Shown: piece after piece, positions 43,234-57,000 of the stretch | Layout: every line of letters starts with the position of its first letter | Numbering within the stretch: position 1 is the stretch's first letter | Source of the DNA: Calvatia gigantea | Lineage: Eukaryota; Basidiomycota; Agaricomycetes; Agaricales; Lycoperdaceae | Direction of reading: 5' to 3' | DNA length: 64,000 nt | Assembly (NCBI GenBank): GCA_025093985.1 | Contig: JACAAK010000009.1 | Location: 310,001-374,000, forward strand | The notes under the pieces: model-generated | What the model was told of the DNA's origin: nothing | The model's input: the letters and a program-made list of their open reading frames with translations, nothing else | Database searches by the model: none | Translations under genes and position numbers: made by a program

Positions 43234-46200
43234 TTACATCGGCTGGACGTACCGATACTCAAACATCAGCTGAGCACCAACAAACAGGCATGCTACTGCC
43301 CCAACAAGAAACCTCAAACCTAATCCCCAATCACCAGCCCAATAGACGAATAGTGCAGCATTGAAAATCAGAAGATAAACCAATGAATTAAGCCACCATC
43401 AAAAAAAATAAAAAGCAGGAATAAACGTGACGCCGAAAGGGAAATAAAATGAAAATCAGCAATCAAGTGATGACAAATCAAACCAAATGGCCGTTGTGGA
43501 ATTGCGAGAGCTGACCTTGTGCCGTGCCGAATAATTCGCTAACAAAAAACTGTGCGCCATCAGTTCCGATAACGAACCCAACCAAGTTGGCGCCCATCAT
43601 CATAAGGATATTGCCCACCGCGCCGAGAGCTGCTAGATGCCGATACCAGACCTCGTGGCCATACTAGTGCATTGTAGATCACATTGAGAATTCGAACGTT
43701 TCCAATGAGTGGTAAAAAGAGGGAGAAGTCAGTTTCAAGATCAGACCGCGTTTCTCGGGAGTATGCAAATATAGGGTTGTTCCTTCCATGCCCGTTAGAT
43801 GGTCTATGCTATGACCAGAGAGGACAACCTCCGGGAGGTGTAGCTGGAAGACAAAAATAATAGACGCTCCCGAGACACAAATAGCGCAACTTCTGTGGCC
43901 AAATGGGTAACGCCTTGGACCGTGGAAATTCCGGGCAATCACAAACGCTCTGAACCCCAAGAAAGATAACCCACCTTTGTTGACGGGATGACCCACCCTG
44001 CAAGCAATTCTGGCAAGATAAACAAGCTAACGAGCCAGCCCCAAGCAAGGAGGCGAAAAGTGAGATCGTGCCAGAGTGCCACGAAGGAGAAAACAAGGAT
44101 TGTGTTGACGATGACGTTCTTTGCTCCCCCAAGTGGGATGTAGATATACCTATCAGAGAAAGCACATGGTCAGAATTCATTGAACAAAGACAATTGTTAC
44201 AACAACTGTTCATGCGGAAAACTTCAACACAATCAATGCATCAACTGCCATCACAAAAATAGCGTCGAGGCCGAAATTGATTTAGGCACATTCAAGCGAG
44301 AGAGGGGACGGCCGCCTGTTGCCGGTTTCTCGGGGTCCGGTTCTCGGGGACCCGATCTTTCCAGGCTTCTTCATTCACTTCTCGGCCCACCCAAGAACAT
44401 GATGGGCTAGGACGATTGATTTACCCCACATTCGACAACCATAATTTTCCATCAGCTTTCAAATAAGCTTCGAAAGATCTCCACGAACGAAACGGAGACT
44501 CCCTAATCCGTCCGGCGGGACAAGAGGACCCAGGATAACAATCGTGAAGGTGCGTTGAAAGCTCACGCACCTAATTATCCATAAGTTGTAACTCCTATGC
44601 CAACTCCTCCAGAATCCCAGGGTCGAATAGTTGTTCGCCATACATCTGACCATGTTTTCGGGCGGATCAATACCGTCTAGAAGCGCCCAGAGCCGGAAGA
44701 ATCGCCAGGGTATCAGGAGCTATAAATCGCCATACATACAAGTGCATGGAGTAATAGATATCGCTTGGTTAGCTTTTTGGAACATTGCTTTTATGCGGCA
44801 CAGTAGAAAGGAACGATGGAAAAAGGGAGGAAGGTTATAACACAAAGGAAGAGAGGAAAAAGGTTTAATTGGCACAGAGGGGCAAAGGAAGGCATCAGAA
44901 TGCCGCTAATTGGATATGGTGATCGCCCCAAGTATGACGAGAACCCTTTGCGTCACGCATGAATGGGGAAGTTTGTGGTGAAAGAGGGACAAGGGAGGGC
45001 ATTAGAAATGGAGACAAATGCCCGGGACACCGGATGGCGTTGATTGCTGACAAAGTGTTGCTGTAACACAAAGTTCTGTCATTTAGACGCCGTCAACGGC
45101 CTTCGCGCAGTGGCCAACAAATTCACTCCAACCCCACCCGTACACCACATAAGAGGGAAGTGAAGTCATATGGAGCTAACAAGCGGGAGGCGTGGAATGC
45201 TCACCTTCAACCAAACAACAATCAAATTCCAGAACCCTATCATACTAATTTGCGCCGGGCTAAAACCGACCCAAGCTTTCCTATCCTTAATCGCGACAAC
45301 GTACATGAAGTGCTGAATGCACTCCATCATGAGGAGAGAGAAGAGGAAACGGATAATGTAGGCGCGGGTGGGTGTTGAGGATGGCGGTCGTTTGTCAGGA
45401 TATCGGTGCTGAGACGATACGTGAAAAAAAGGGCGAGGAAATGAGTGAGAACACCAAACGCACTTGCCAGATGAAGTCGTTGAAGGTGATTATGGGACCT
45501 GCGAGGTATAATGGTGGATATAACGTGTAGACCACGAGATTTGCGAATGAGTAGGTCGAATCTGGGTGTGCTATGCTTTGCCGTTCCTTCTCCGATGACT
45601 CTTTGACTCCTTCAATGTTCTGAACAGGAGACAATGAGATTGTGACATGCCGCCAACATTCGGAAAACATACCTCCAGTTCCTTCGCCGTCCTATTGCAG
45701 GCCCAACAATAATCCATACTGAAAGAAACGAGTCGTAGCATCGTAATATTGAAACTGATATACCATCGAGGGTAGATCCCAGCATAAGCATCCTAAAGAA
45801 TTTATGATTATTCAACTGAAGAACGGAAATCAGCAACGACATACGAGCCAAGCTAATCCTTCAAACCAATGCCCGAATTTCCACCCATCAAAAAATTCAT
45901 TTCCCAAGAGCACAGCGCCATTGAAAACCCAAGTTAAACAAATGTTTAATTTTGAGCCTCTGAGTTTTTTGGCAATAGAGTAATTTAAAAAGAGAATGAA
46001 AAGAATCTTGGTTGCGTTCAACCCATGTAAGATTGTAACAGCGACAAGGGAGAATATGAGATTGAATCTCAGTGATGAAGGCCAACCGGACTTTTTACTT
46101 GTCCATGATGGAGACTGGGGTGAGGATGAAGAACCGGAGGCAAGCACCGAAGCGACGTTTTTGGCCAAAAGGTGGGCGAGAATCGCAATGCACAGCAGAG

Positions 46201-46703
46201 GGACAGTTGTTCCTAAACGAGCGATATTGCGAGTCACTGTTATCCTAAGACGAGAACAAGTATGTAAGTTAGGAAAGGAAAGTTTAGACGCTTCTACACA
46301 CAATTAAACGACCTGGTATCCACCCATCTTCAAGTCTGTTCCGATAAAACGGAAAATTTGGATGCGACGCTGTAACGTCGCCGGTTGAAATCAGATATTC
46401 CAGAAAGTTACACGAGAACATACGAGAACTTAAAGAAACGGGTATCCAAATCATAATCGGAATCACCACCAACGCAACAGCGTAGTAAACTTTAAATTCT
46501 GTGGTCCCCCACCGCGATAATTTCTGTTGGGCACCATCCGAGCGCGTCAGAGACTGGCGAATTGATGATGGAATGTTCACGGTGAAGTCGGTAAGCTTGA
46601 ATGCTTTTGGTCTTTGGTGCATGACTGCAGGGGTGTCGGTGGGGGGTTCCGAGGAATTATGGACCGGAAGCAGTGGAATTTGTCTTTCTGCTTCAGGGTT
46701 CAT
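43234..46703 (-). CDS. GUP1: GUP1-like membrane-bound O-acyltransferase, with apparent frameshift
   Basis: MBOAT-family ER membrane protein; yeast GUP1 remodels the lipid of GPI anchors. Exons identified include 46430-46703, 46302-46369, 45845-46244, 45673-45792 and 45464-45619, then several down to the stop at 43234-43236. Family landmarks are [83 protein letters not shown] and the presumed catalytic His in ALWHDL. Ten or so hydrophobic segments are evident. In exon 3, one extra base lies between SFRNN and VPLLCIAIL (about 46202-46212), so the exon is 400 nt and breaks the frame. Everything else fits a working gene, so either a sequencing insertion or a very recent null allele. Divergent partner: the wax-synthase-like gene at 47122. 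Confidence 0.85.
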
Positions 46704-47121
46704 ACCAACCGAAGTTGTTTTACGCAGAACATGGACGTTGTGGATGTTGTCGGTGACGGTGACCGACGTGTCCTGGAAATTAATTGACGGCTCGTGACAC
46801 GCACTGCCGTTACCGGCTGTTTCCGGTTCGGGTCCTCACGAACGCGGCGGCGCGTCCATTCGACGCCCATTACGCCTCTGCCACCCTGAACCGAAATCCA
46901 ACTGTGCCAAAGATTCCAACACATGGTGAACTAGCCATTGATACTCTTGAAAACATTCTTTTTTATTTTTCTGAGCGGCAGAAGGGAATTGGTAAGCGAT
47001 GTTTGATACATCCGCGAAGCGATGCGAATGGGATCAAAGCGCCCATTTTTTCATCAACTTGGTGATGTGGTACCACCTGAGGTCCTGAGTTTTTATAATT
47101 CCACCTTCTCCTTCAACACCC
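46704..47121. promoter_or_regulatory. shared divergent promoter region
   Basis: 418 bp between the starts of the GUP1-like gene (minus) and the wax-synthase-like gene (plus). The two must share or abut promoters here. No clear TATA box or known motif stands out; frames inside it are chance. Confidence 0.5.
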
Positions 47122-48589
47122 ATGTCCGACACGCGCTCCCCCTTCTCCCTGCCTCTGTACGGGACATTTCAAGGTCTTATAGTGCTGGGATACACGCTGC
47201 GACCATCCCCGTACCGCCCGTTGCTATTTTTACCAATCGCTGCGATTGCCCACCACCTTGTGTTCCGCTCGACAACTGGAACCGTTGCGGATGTAGGATT
47301 GGGTGGCGCTATCATAACACAGATGCTGTTTGCATTTGATGGAATCGTCTTGACGGAGGTGCAGAAAACTTTGCATCGCGTTGGTGAAAAACCTGGACAG
47401 ATTATTTCGGCACCATTCCTAAGCCGACTGGCCTGGGGTTGGCATCTTCATAATAGCCCACGTGGTGTTGGCTGGGCACACGAACCAGCTCACATCCCCA
47501 AGAATCCTCCTTCGCTGGACTTGAACCAGAATCGGAAAGCCTTTGTGCTATCGCGTATTGGGCAGGGTCTCATATCTGTGGTAGTACAAGTTTTGGTTCA
47601 ATTTGTGAACTCTGCCAACCCAGCTCTTGCACCGGGCGCGACACTACTGTTCAATCAGTCATTGTATGTCAGAGCTCTCAGCATGCTTGGATTGGGCATT
47701 CCCGCTATTGCCCAAATGAACAGCTTACACTGCTTTACGGGCGCAATTCTGGTTATGGCAGGTATTTCCCAGCCTGCTGATTGGCCTCCCCTCTTCGGTT
47801 CACCAAAACGCCTGTTCACCTTGCAAAACTTCTGGAGGTAAGCCTTTATCACCCATTCAGTTTACTAGAATGCTAACTATCCACCCTTTTTTCTGGAACA
47901 TGTCAATTTTACTGCTTTACATCCTATCTTCCATACCTTCTAAAACTCTAGAAACGTCTGGCACCAAATGCTTCGTCGAGTACGTGACTTTTCTTTACCC
48001 CTTAATCGAATCTTGTGTCATACTACGCGGGGATATTCGTCTCCACGTCCAATAACATTCGACCGCCCACCCGATCCCGCTTCCTAAATCTCGGTCCCTA
48101 CCTGTACAAAATCCCTGAACTAACCTCCTTCTCCCATAGCCCATTCTCTCAATCGCAAATTTCTTGATCCATACCGTCCTACGCATCCCACGCTCCTCCC
48201 CAAAATCTTCATCGTGGACTTTACTCACCCTTGGACTTCTCAAACTCCATACCGCATTCTTCCTCTCTGCCCTAGTTCACGCTGCGGGAGAATTCATGAT
48301 GTTAGGGTACGGAGGAGGTAGTGCCTTCCGCTTTTTCATCCTTCAAGCGTGGGGTATATCTTTTGAAATTGGGGTCCAATACCTCATTACCGGTAGCTCA
48401 CGCCCATTGAAAGACAAACCACCGGCACTGGTCTGGCGCCTGCTCGGTTACGCCTGGGTCATGTCTTGGTTCATTATGGTTTCACCTTTAATGCAACAGC
48501 CAATGGTTGAAGCCAATACCTTCCTTAGTGCCCCGGACTCTGCGGTCAGTCAGAAGGTGAGGAGGTTGTTGGCTTTGGACGTAATTTAG
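47122..48589 (+). CDS. wax-synthase-domain membrane protein (MBOAT-like acyltransferase)
   Basis: Three exons, 47122-47837, 47952-47979 and 48140-48589, join in frame to 397 residues, about the usual length for fungal wax-synthase-domain proteins. These multi-pass membrane proteins are acyltransferases, and several act in secondary metabolism; the substrate cannot be told from sequence. Visible: N-terminal hydrophobic helices, RLAWGWHLHNSPRG, NFWRNVWHQMLRR (the conserved F-W-x-x-x-W-H block, built across two introns) and ALVHAAGEFMMLGYGGG with the presumed catalytic His. It is head-to-head with GUP1, also an MBOAT-type enzyme. No other biosynthetic cluster genes are adjacent except the monooxygenase beyond GUP1. 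Confidence 0.85.
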
Positions 48590-50980
48590 TGGTTAGCCGT
48601 TCCTGATGGGGAAGAGGTCGAAGCAGTGGTGAAGGGGTGTAAACACTAGAATAAGTTGTCGGTCTTGATGGTAATCTTGGAAACGGGGTATTGGACGTTC
48701 CGTTTATTCGTAGGGTTCAAGCTGATGTCCCTTGCTTCACGTTTCCCTGCTTCTTGGTTAGAAAACGAACACTACCCTTTGCACTGAACTATCATCGTTA
48801 CTACCCATTGCCGATGCTATATTTACCACTAATGAACTCTGCGAAATAGAACTATATGAAAATTTTTCGTTCTTTTCCATCTCCGCCGGATGTGAATCCT
48901 TCGGAACTTTTTATACCCCTTCCTGAGGATCCCACAAGTCATACCCCATGGAACTCAGCAGGAACAACAAAGATAGCCGAGCGAAAGAAGCGCCCAGAAT
49001 CCTGTGGTGATCCCCAGCCCAAAGCGCTAGGAAGTTGTGCCGGCCACCTGTACTGCATCGTCCGACGGTCCACCCTACTGTTCACGACAAACGACACAAA
49101 TGCACCACCGCAGCGGGTCTAGCGCGGGTAAACATGACAGCGAAAGGTCACCGTGGGTCCCATATCCGGACAAGTGCTAATGAGAAGTCCAAACATCATG
49201 CGGCCGCAGGTTTAGGGACCCACAGAAGACGTATAACGATATGATCATTCTGAGATTGATGGAAAAGTTAGTGACACCTTTTGATAGGCGAAGCTTGGCA
49301 ACATTCTGAGGAGGTCGAGGGGTCTGCAAGTTCCTAAGTATATACCTGTTCTCACCGGCCCTCTGGTTACAGGCGCGGGGAAGTGGACCCCTCGTTCCTT
49401 GGGGCGTAATCTGGATGTGATCTCCGGCGATAATGAGCGTACCCGCAGCCTAAAAAAAGAGTTAGAAACGTATAGCACGGTGCCACCAAGGACTCACAAA
49501 GCTATGGATCGTGGAGCTGGTTGCCGATCAATTCGGTCAATTTGGCAGGCGCTTAACAGTCCACGACAATTTCGAGAACTAGCCGTCAAACCTGACTGGA
49601 ACGTCCATCGCTGCAGCAAATTTTTGGGGTCCGGAATCAGGCGTTCAAAATCGACCATCCTGTCCGGCTCACTAAACACTTCAGGTAATGGCGAGAACCT
49701 TAATATCCATTATCCTCGCGCATTCTTAATACCCCTATGTGCTTCCTGCGCGTCCATCCCCCTCCTGATTGGTATCAAAAACACGGCATCCTCGTCGGTG
49801 CTACCGATCCGTAGGGCCGCAATCATTTAGCCTACGTTAGATGAGTAAGTAATAACCATGTCGGCTGACACGTAACGTCCCCAAACGGGGCCCATAGCGC
49901 CACAAATTGAAGATGGTCGTCGGCCTTAGAGTAGGAATGAATGGGCCGAAAGAAAGGAGCAAAATACCGTGAGTTTAGTTGAGCGGCCTTCCTTGGGCGA
50001 GGGGCATATGGCTGAAGTGGATCGTACCAAGCCCAAATGCCCTGAAGATGGCCCTCCAAGCAGTTTAGGTCATGACCGTCCGGACAACAGCACAAGAGCA
50101 CTGTAACAATAGGGTAATTTTCGTGGGATTGTCTTGATAGCTCGACTTAAACAGCGCCAATTTTGTGGTCTTGCATAATTACAGTACATCAAGAGAGGAA
50201 AAGAGAATGAGGTACTTCGCGGCGTGCTGGTTGGCGCCATAAGAGAATAGGCCCCGTACGCAGACATGAGGCAAAAGGATACCATCTGGCAAATGTCGCT
50301 GTCAGTCTTCGACCTTGACCGACACACCCATTAGAAGCAAAGGGTCACGCGACAGACGTTCAAGAAACCATCATGAACGGTTTTTTTGATCGATGAAAAA
50401 ATGATGACATCGTCGACAGGCGAAGCGTGGTAATAGCCTGAATGTCGAGGATTGCACAATTTATTGACGATGCCCGTCCTCTGGTGGCAGGTGCTGGAAG
50501 CTTGGCCTTGCTGCCCTTCGACTCTTCTCTTTGTGGCGGATTTCGCAGATGAACTTCAACGGGAATGGGTATGGGTTGCCATTAAGATATATCCGCGGCC
50601 GCATAATGAACTCGTTTCAAGCCTTTACAGAAGCACGTCACGATTTGCCACAGTGCTTTCGTCAATTAACCGTGAGGCTGTGTGCTGGTCAATCCTGCGT
50701 TCAACAATTAAAGACAATTTAAGAATGCCGTCACTCTCACGTGAAGGGACAGGACAGCTCGACCACTCAAATATTGTGAACCTCTAGTTTCCTATTGATC
50801 AAGTCGATCTGGTCGTCTTCATGCTCTCTAGGCTAACATATCTGCGCGAGAAACTCTCCCGGCCGAGGAATACCCCTTCAGATGGTGATGTATCCCGCAA
50901 GAAGAACGGCGGTGCGCCTCCCAGTAATTGGGGTTCAAAGTGTAAGTCCGCCGACGATTATTCACGGGTAGGTCGTAATA
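48590..50980. other. 2.4-kb stretch without a supportable gene
   Basis: Several short frames (48856-49122, 49399-49830, 50452-50787) have no introns or motifs. 49240-49420 and 50375-50560 share weak similarity (GGCGAAGC...GG.AA..., CCTCTGGTTACAGG against CCTCTGGTGGCAGG), suggesting an old duplicated and decayed sequence. The 5' exon of the next NACHT gene might begin near 50821. Confidence 0.35.
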
Positions 50981-53300
50981 ATGCTGGATACACCAGGGAG
51001 ATCTAGACATCGACTGCCGGGCGATCTCATCCCTGGTTCATACGACGCTATCATGGATACACAAGCGAGGGGCTCGACCTCCCAGCCAAGCGGGCACTTC
51101 ACCGGCGCTCATAACTTCAAGATGTATGGTACAAAATTAACCGAACATAACTACTTCCTCTACGGCCGGATGCGTGCGTATCATAGAAGCTTTTGTCCTG
51201 GAATCTTCTCATTGGGTTTTTTTAATCAAGTTTTTGACGTCCTCGGCACAGTGAGTACCCCGGAGGCTGTATTGAGTTCAGGCGCCCGCCATCCTGCCCC
51301 ACGATGTCACCCTGGAAGCCGAAAGGTCATCAACAGGAGGCTGGAAGAGTGGCTACTCAACCCCAGCTCCCACCGGAAGATGACCTGGCTGTTCGGTCCT
51401 GCCGGAGTTGGAAAATCCGCAGTTGCTCAAACCTTTGGAGAACTCGCCCACAACCACAATCGCCTTGGGGCGACATTCTTCTTCTCGGCGCTTGACGAAT
51501 CTCGCAAACGTTCTGAATCCCTTCGTGTCATCCCAACCCTTGCCTACCAACTAGCCGTGCACGACCCGCACTGTAAACACGCGATCACGCACCAGCTTGC
51601 CATTGACCCTTTAATTCTGCACGCCACGCTCCGCGCGCAATTCCAAAAGCTAATCATTGAGCCTTTCTCTCTTGGACAACGAACTCCCGAGATGAGACCC
51701 CATCTTATCATCCTTGACGGTTTGGATGAATGCGACGGTGAAGAAGCTCAGTGTGAGCTAATCGAGCTAATCAACGCCGTTGCGCAGAGGAACGACCTAC
51801 CGCTTATCTGGTTAATATGCAGCCGGCCTGAGTCCCACATCAAATATACGTTCTCCCAACTGGAATACAGCTACACGTGTGAGAGGCAGGAGCTCATCAT
51901 AGACGAGGAAGCCCGTGCCGATGTTGAACGATTTTTGCGGGACAGCTTCAAAGAGATCCACACTCGCTATCGATCCGCCATTGCTACTGACATCAATACC
52001 ACCTGGCCCTCAGAGGAGGTCTTTGACAAGATTTCACGAGCGTCATCTGGGTACTTCAACTTCGCCTCAATAGTCATCAGGGTTGTTGGAGATCGCGGAG
52101 TCGGAAATCCAGAAAGCCAGCTCGTATCCTTGTTGAGCATGCTCCAAGGACTGGATGACGTTGTGGTGAATAATCCACTGCAAGCGCTGGATATATTTTA
52201 TTCTCGGATCCTTTCTCGAGTGCCAGAGCCCGCCCTTCCAACAGCATTACAGCTCCTTGGAATATGTGCCCATGCACCAAGCCACAGCCGTGCTTTCATG
52301 GACTGCGCGGAACACCTATGGCTTTTTTTACGAGTTGAAAGGGGGAGTTTCTACAGCGCCCTGGAGAAATTGCATTCGGTCATCAGAGTCCCGCCACCTG
52401 AAGATGTACGAAGCGAGAATCTGTCCTTTTATCACAAGTCCTTTATGGATTACCTTCTAAACCAACGCCGCTCCAGAAAATTCTTTCTTCCAATTACAAG
52501 GGTTACACTTCTCCTTGGAATCAGTGGCCTCTACTGGTATGGCCATGTACTAGCATCTACGCGCAGTCCGGACCGTGAGTTGTTTCACCTCTTATACAAT
52601 ACCTACCCTCACACAAATGTCTTCACCTGCCGTCAGTTGTAGGACATGATGAACAAAGCCGCTCGCAGTCGGTGCTAAAGAAGTGGCTGTTTGGCGGGGA
52701 GATTGAGGAGCGCGCTCTACATAATTTCAGTATGGCATGCCTACACCACTGCGAGAAAGCCATGGGGGTGACAGGAGAAGTCGGCGCCGATTTTTTCGAG
52801 GAACTCCGTAAATTCAACTTCAGCTTACTTGGCGGTGGTCGCCTTCTTCCGTGCTTCTTGAAATTTGCTCATCTTTGGGTGCGTTTGCCTGAACCGATTT
52901 TGACTCAACTTTAAATACCGTGTCATAGGATTGGTCCAAAGCGCCAACTCATGGTTTTGTCAGAACAGGCGTGTTCGATGGGACCGCTGATCCCAAACTG
53001 CTTCGTCATCTTTCAGTCCTCACAAATGGCAAACACATCCGACCGATTGACGTCACATCTCGTGAAACCTTTGTATGTATAACTGGTTTTGGATCATTTA
53101 AGCTTGTGAGCCTCATATCTTAAAAGGCACCACTAAAACCCGGAGATCAAGGTTACTTCATAATCGGAGATGGTTTGAACTTCTGCCTAGTGTACTGTCG
53201 GCAAGAAACTGATGAGTTTGCTTCCATGTTCGTTTTGAATGCACTGTCACCACCAACTACTAACCAAATTGTTGCATACCGCTATGAGGAAGAGAGGTAG
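50981..53300 (+). CDS. NACHT-domain NTPase 3 (NLR-like)
   Basis: Exons 50981-52574 (probably interrupted by a 57-nt intron at 51174-51230), 52637-52878, 52929-53072 and 53127-53300 read in frame; about 698 residues with the intron removed. N-terminal FTGAHNFKMYGTKL is the short motif typical of Agaricomycete NLRs. RCHPGSRK precedes Walker A GPAGVGKS (51393-51416), with Walker B LIILDGLDECDG and the LICSRPESH sensor. The C-terminal part is longer than in genes 1 and 2: after the shared domain come exons with WSKAPTHGFVRTGVFDG and LKPGDQGYFIIGDG, also matched in NACHT 4. No superstructure-forming repeats are seen. The exact start is uncertain. Confidence 0.8.
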
Positions 53301-54068
53301 TACTGCGGAGGCCGTTGTATCCTCACCTTCATGCCGTGTACCTTGGTTGTGAACCAATAAAACAATATGGGTGTACAAAAATCAGGATGGTTTCAACTAT
53401 TGGCATGATCATTGCGGACGAGTGAGAGGCCGAAAAAATATGATTTACCCACTTAAGTACTTCAGTAACTTGGCTATCATCAATTCTACATATTCCTGCG
53501 TCCATTTCGGCAAGGAATGTAAGGGAGGATCGCCGCTTCTTGTATCGCAACAGCATAACTAGAACTACCTACGTACCTGTATACGCTCATTTGGAAGAGG
53601 ACTCCAATGGAATCTTTCACGTGAAGGCGCAGAAGCACCGTTCGACCAGCCCGCCTGTCCATCATCCCCATGTTCATTGCCAGATACCACAAAATGATAA
53701 AGGGAAGGTGAATTGGCAGGGGTGAGATAACATCATTGTCCCGTCGATCACTTTAGCCGGAATTGATTGTGTCAAACAGTAGTATTGAGTCTCACCGGAT
53801 GTTAACGCATTTCGCAGATATGTTGGTTAGTTTAAAGGGAAATATAAGGATATTTTTGGGTCGTGAAGGTCGTTTCGGGACTCGTTACAAGCATATGCAG
53901 GTACAGGTTGGTACAAACAATCAGATGCAAGATGCAAAAAGGATACAAAAGTCGAGATAATTCCAGACAAATGGCAGCAATAAATAAATTGGTGCTCTCA
54001 AAAGAGGAGTCCATTCACCAAAATAAAACGGGAATCAAAATGCTGGAGGTTGGGGTCCAAGGCGGAAC
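53301..54068. other. intergenic, no gene seen
   Basis: Convergent spacer between NACHT gene 3 (plus) and the arrestin-like gene (minus). Short frames overlap on both strands without any family feature. Confidence 0.4.
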
Positions 54069-57000
54069 TTAAGGATTCCCTCCTTGGTACTTCTTAATCA
54101 AATCGCGTAGTCGAGCTTGCCCGAACATCATGTCGCGCGAAGGAACTCGCTTGACTGCATCCCCACCACTTGCAGCGACAGCTGCATAGGGTTTTCTGTC
54201 TCCATCATCATTAACACCACTACCACTGACAGCACCAGCCAGAGGCGCAGCAACACTTCCTCCCGTTCCCTTTGCCATCGGTTTTCCGCCAGTGCCAGCT
54301 CCAACTTCCTCACCAACGACTCCAAGCCCAGACTTTTTCCTCACAATTCCAAGGTGTTCTTTCGAATTCAATCCACCCCCGCCAGGCGCATCCTTATAGT
54401 CTCCCTTTCCCAATCCTGGTAGTCCCACAGGGGTAGTCGAGGTCCTACTACTACTTCCAACGGGTCTCGCCAGTGATGCCGTGGATGTCAGGGTTGGCGT
54501 CGCCAGAGACGAAGACACCGTTGCCGGTACCGATGGTGATTTCGTCATTGATACGGGTATTGCGGGGCCCTTTGCGCTTGGCATCTTGGCTGGGTTCGGG
54601 AATGATGGTAGCTCGGGTCTTTTGGGTAGTGTTTTATTGGTTGCAGGAGTTGGCGTAGATGTTGATGTTGGTTTTGGGGTAGGTACGGGCGCTTTTGAGT
54701 TCAAGGTGGACATGGGTATTTTAGGATTCAACACCGGTATTGGTGTTTTGGCTTGGGGCGTCTTAGCCCGAGCCGTGCTCGTGGTGGTTGTAGTTGCATA
54801 CGAGAGTGGGGATGAAGTAGTCGTGGTGGATTTCTTGAATGGCAATCCCGATTTCGGAACGTTTCTCGCTTCCCCAACATTTGATGCGTAGTTCACTCCA
54901 TTCGTCGAACCATCTTTCGCATCCTTCTTCCCACCAACAACTCCTCCGGACGGTCTCGCGTCAATACTAGATGGGTTACCAGAGGCAACGGCAGCCCACA
55001 ACGACGCAACTTGCGTAACCTTTCCACCTCGACCACCTCTCGCAGACCTGATATCATATTTCACCTCCGGGTCCAGACGAGGGGGAGGTGGAAAATTTGG
55101 TAATCGCAGGTTTTTCTTCACTGCATTGGCAAGGCCAGTGTTGGCAACATTCGCATATGATTTCGGAGCCTCTTTCGCCTTTGCCTTGGCTTTTACAGAT
55201 ACCACCAGAGTACGTCCAGCAACCATTTCAAGTGCAGGTTCAGGCTCACGAGACTCAGGAATCGTAGCAGGAAACCGGGGCCGGACCAGAGGGTCTCACA
55301 GGACTCGCGGTAGAAGTGGAGGGCGGCGAAACCCGCCTATCCGTCCTGATAGTCTGCGTCTTAGGAGGGATAGCAGCTAGGAAAGGATACTGCGGACGTC
55401 TTCCTCTCCTTGCCTTCATTCGTTGGTAACCCCTCGGACCAAATCTCCATCACTTTCCTCGCCTCTTGTGCAACTGTCATCTCCCTCCCGATGTTGATAC
55501 CCCCGTACGCGCGCCGCATCATAGATCTAGTCATGGACTTCGTGATCGTATCGCGTTGTGCTTTCATCGTTTCAATCGGCATGAATCCTGAAGATCTTGG
55601 ATCAGGAGACGCTGGCGCAGCAGTAGTTGACGAAGGAGAGATGTCTTGTCTATCGTTGGATAGCGATGCGTTCAAAGCTGTTGGAGGTGGTGGTGTCTTT
55701 GGCGCAAGAGTCGCAGGTTCTGATGCAAAGATAGGCAGTGGCGACCTAGAAATCGACCTCGACCTATACCCTCCCCCTTCGCGCCTGTGCCTCCTCTCCC
55801 TCCTGTTTTCCATCCCGTCGTCGTCCCTCTCATCACCCGAAAAGGTGCCACCGGCGTCCAAGTCCGGATGTCGGACTACACTCGGACTTGGGGGTATAAT
55901 CTCTTCCTGTGGCGGAACGCCTGGATCAATATTACCGAGCCAAGCAGCGACCCTCCCCCTCGCCTTAGCCGATTTCTTGGATGAGTCCACTGGGGGTACT
56001 TTCTTCTTGGGCGTAACTGGAGTGTTGACAGCATTGGTGGTATTTGTGTTAGCGGAGTTGTTAGGAATAAAGTTGTTGCTACTGTTAGAGGCGGTGATTT
56101 GGGAATGGAGGTACAACGCCTGCGCCGCGGCAGCGGCAGCATAACTGTGAAAGTAGCTCTCAACGCCAACGACACTCTTCCCCGCTCGATGGGTCTTCCC
56201 ACCATCCACCGATTCTTGTTCAAGCTGTTCCTCGTCCTCTAGCTCTTTCTCCCGCTCACCCTCGTCGTCAGCATCAGCATCAGTACCACCACCCTCAACG
56301 CTCCTCTGATCCAGCGTCAAACTCGAAATCGCACTCTCATCCTGCTTTTCCGAACTAGCGCTAGCGCTCACGCTTGCGGTTTCACCCCCGCCACCTCTGC
56401 CACCACTGGTACTAGCATTAGTACCAGTAACGTTCCCAGATCCCCTCCCTGTTCCGACTCCCGTTCCTGGCGTACTTGGAACTTCGGAATTAGGAGTCCT
56501 CATCGTCGGAGGAGCTACCAGGATGTCTTGGATATTTGGTAACTTCGTACCCTTCTCAACTTTACGCGTCCCAACTTGGGCTATTAACCTCCTCTCCAAT
56601 GCGTCTAGTCCACTTTCGCCTCCTCTGGGTTTATCGCCACCAGGTGCAGTAAGTTTGGGAGGGCGTTTGAATGCCACGAGTGTAGGTGTAGGCGGTGTTT
56701 GGTAGTTGTTCGTCCCGTCGGATGGGGAAGAGAGTAATGGAGGTGCGAGGTGAATGGCGGAGTTTGGATCATCCGAGGTGGTTGTGGTTTTGGTGTTAGG
56801 ATCGGTGGTAGGAGCGGAACCAATATCGTTCTGCAAGGGAACGAATAGAGAATCAAGCGGCGTCCCATTCCCAGTCGATGTTGGTTTGAGGTTCCGATCC
56901 ACCAGATGTCGGGGTTTAGTCAGGGGAGGCGGGACGGGTAACGTCTTGTTCATATCTTGTATGGCGCGCGAGGGTTCGCGGCCTACCGGCTCATGGACTT

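Noticed and set aside
49240..50700. Possible decayed duplicate pair
   Set aside because: Similarity is weak and patchy; kept only as a remark in the intergenic entry.
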